From contig MNUP01000023.1 of NCBI GenBank assembly GCA_001871075.1, forward strand, positions 1 to 5,810: a stretch of DNA of 5,810 nt, written 5' to 3'. The notes below the pieces were generated by a model. The model was given only the letters and a program-made list of their open reading frames with translations. It was not told the origin of the DNA and did no database searches. This DNA comes from Candidatus Desantisbacteria bacterium CG1_02_49_89 (GTDB lineage Bacteria > Desantisbacteria > UBA1551). Of the stretch, positions 5,681-5,810 are shown in pieces. The position numbers and the translations under genes are program-made. Positions within the stretch are counted from its first letter, which is position 1. The number at the start of each line of letters is the position of its first letter.

Positions 5681-5810
5681 CTATTTCGCTATGACAACGA
5701 TTCCGTTGTAGACATTGGAGCCGATCTTCGCCTGCCAGATATACGCGCCGGCCTCAGCAAGGTCTGTCCTGCCGAAGTTGCAGTAGCCGTCCCATGAAGC
5801 GTGCTTTGCG
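5681..5810 (-). CDS. C-terminal end of an exported protein with FlgD/CHU_C-like Ig fold (5' part beyond window)
   Basis: Only the last 42 codons are visible, ending at the stop at 5683-5681. The peptide contains WDGYCNFGRTDL, then EAGAYIWQAKIGSN and NGIVVIAK at the very end. The pattern W-D-G-x-x-N-x-G, G-x-Y-x-W/Y-x-x-K, N/K-G-x-V-x-I is that of FlgD-type Ig domains and of the C-terminal domains found on gliding-motility and type IX secretion cargo (CHU_C type). What the rest of the protein does cannot be seen. Its stop lies 19 bp before the PorV/PorQ-like start on the same strand, so the two probably share an operon. A C-terminal sorting role is inferred from the context and not shown. Confidence 0.75.
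   Translation of the reverse strand, partial: AKHASWDGYCNFGRTDLAEAGAYIWQAKIGSNVYNGIVVIAK

Overview
The window reads almost entirely on the minus strand and looks like part of a surface or secretion locus of a Gram-negative bacterium. The envelope-type proteins (a PorV/PorQ-like outer-membrane beta-barrel and a large secreted modular protein) imply an outer membrane. The short-period intergenic repeats, together with the Big_1/LamG/FlgD-like modules, remind me of FCB-group or candidate-phylum genomes, but no marker here fixes a taxon, so that placement is inference.

Layout in transcription order (right to left): (1) 5681-5810, the last 42 codons of a gene that enters from the right edge and ends in a FlgD/CHU_C-like Ig fold. 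(2) After a 19 bp gap carrying a Shine-Dalgarno site, 4624-5661 encodes a complete PorV/PorQ-family beta-barrel of 345 residues with a signal peptide. Its first 120 bases contain two different perfect or near-perfect four-copy heptanucleotide arrays. (3) 4158-4623 is a non-coding spacer of about 465 bp holding a four-armed inverted repeat, 8-10 bp period direct repeats, and two candidate intrinsic terminators reading leftward. (4) 1-4157 is the dominant feature: one continuous open frame of 1385 codons that runs off the left edge. It encodes a secreted protein made of a signal peptide, a duplicated Ig-like module, three Big_1-like Ig domains each followed by a different carbohydrate-binding-type beta-sandwich, an SdrD-B/MetallophosN-type domain, and a calcineurin-like metallophosphoesterase domain. 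Because it has no stop codon inside the window, a simple ORF scan misses it and shows many small false frames instead.

Working model (inference): the PorV-like barrel and the two modular exported proteins form a secretion/surface-display neighbourhood in which the large protein binds a glycan or other surface polymer through its sandwich domains and presents a phosphoesterase at its far end. The most notable points are the domain architecture, a GDHD in place of the usual GNH(D/E) metal-binding motif, and the heptamer repeats inside the barrel gene's signal-peptide code, which could make it phase-variable.
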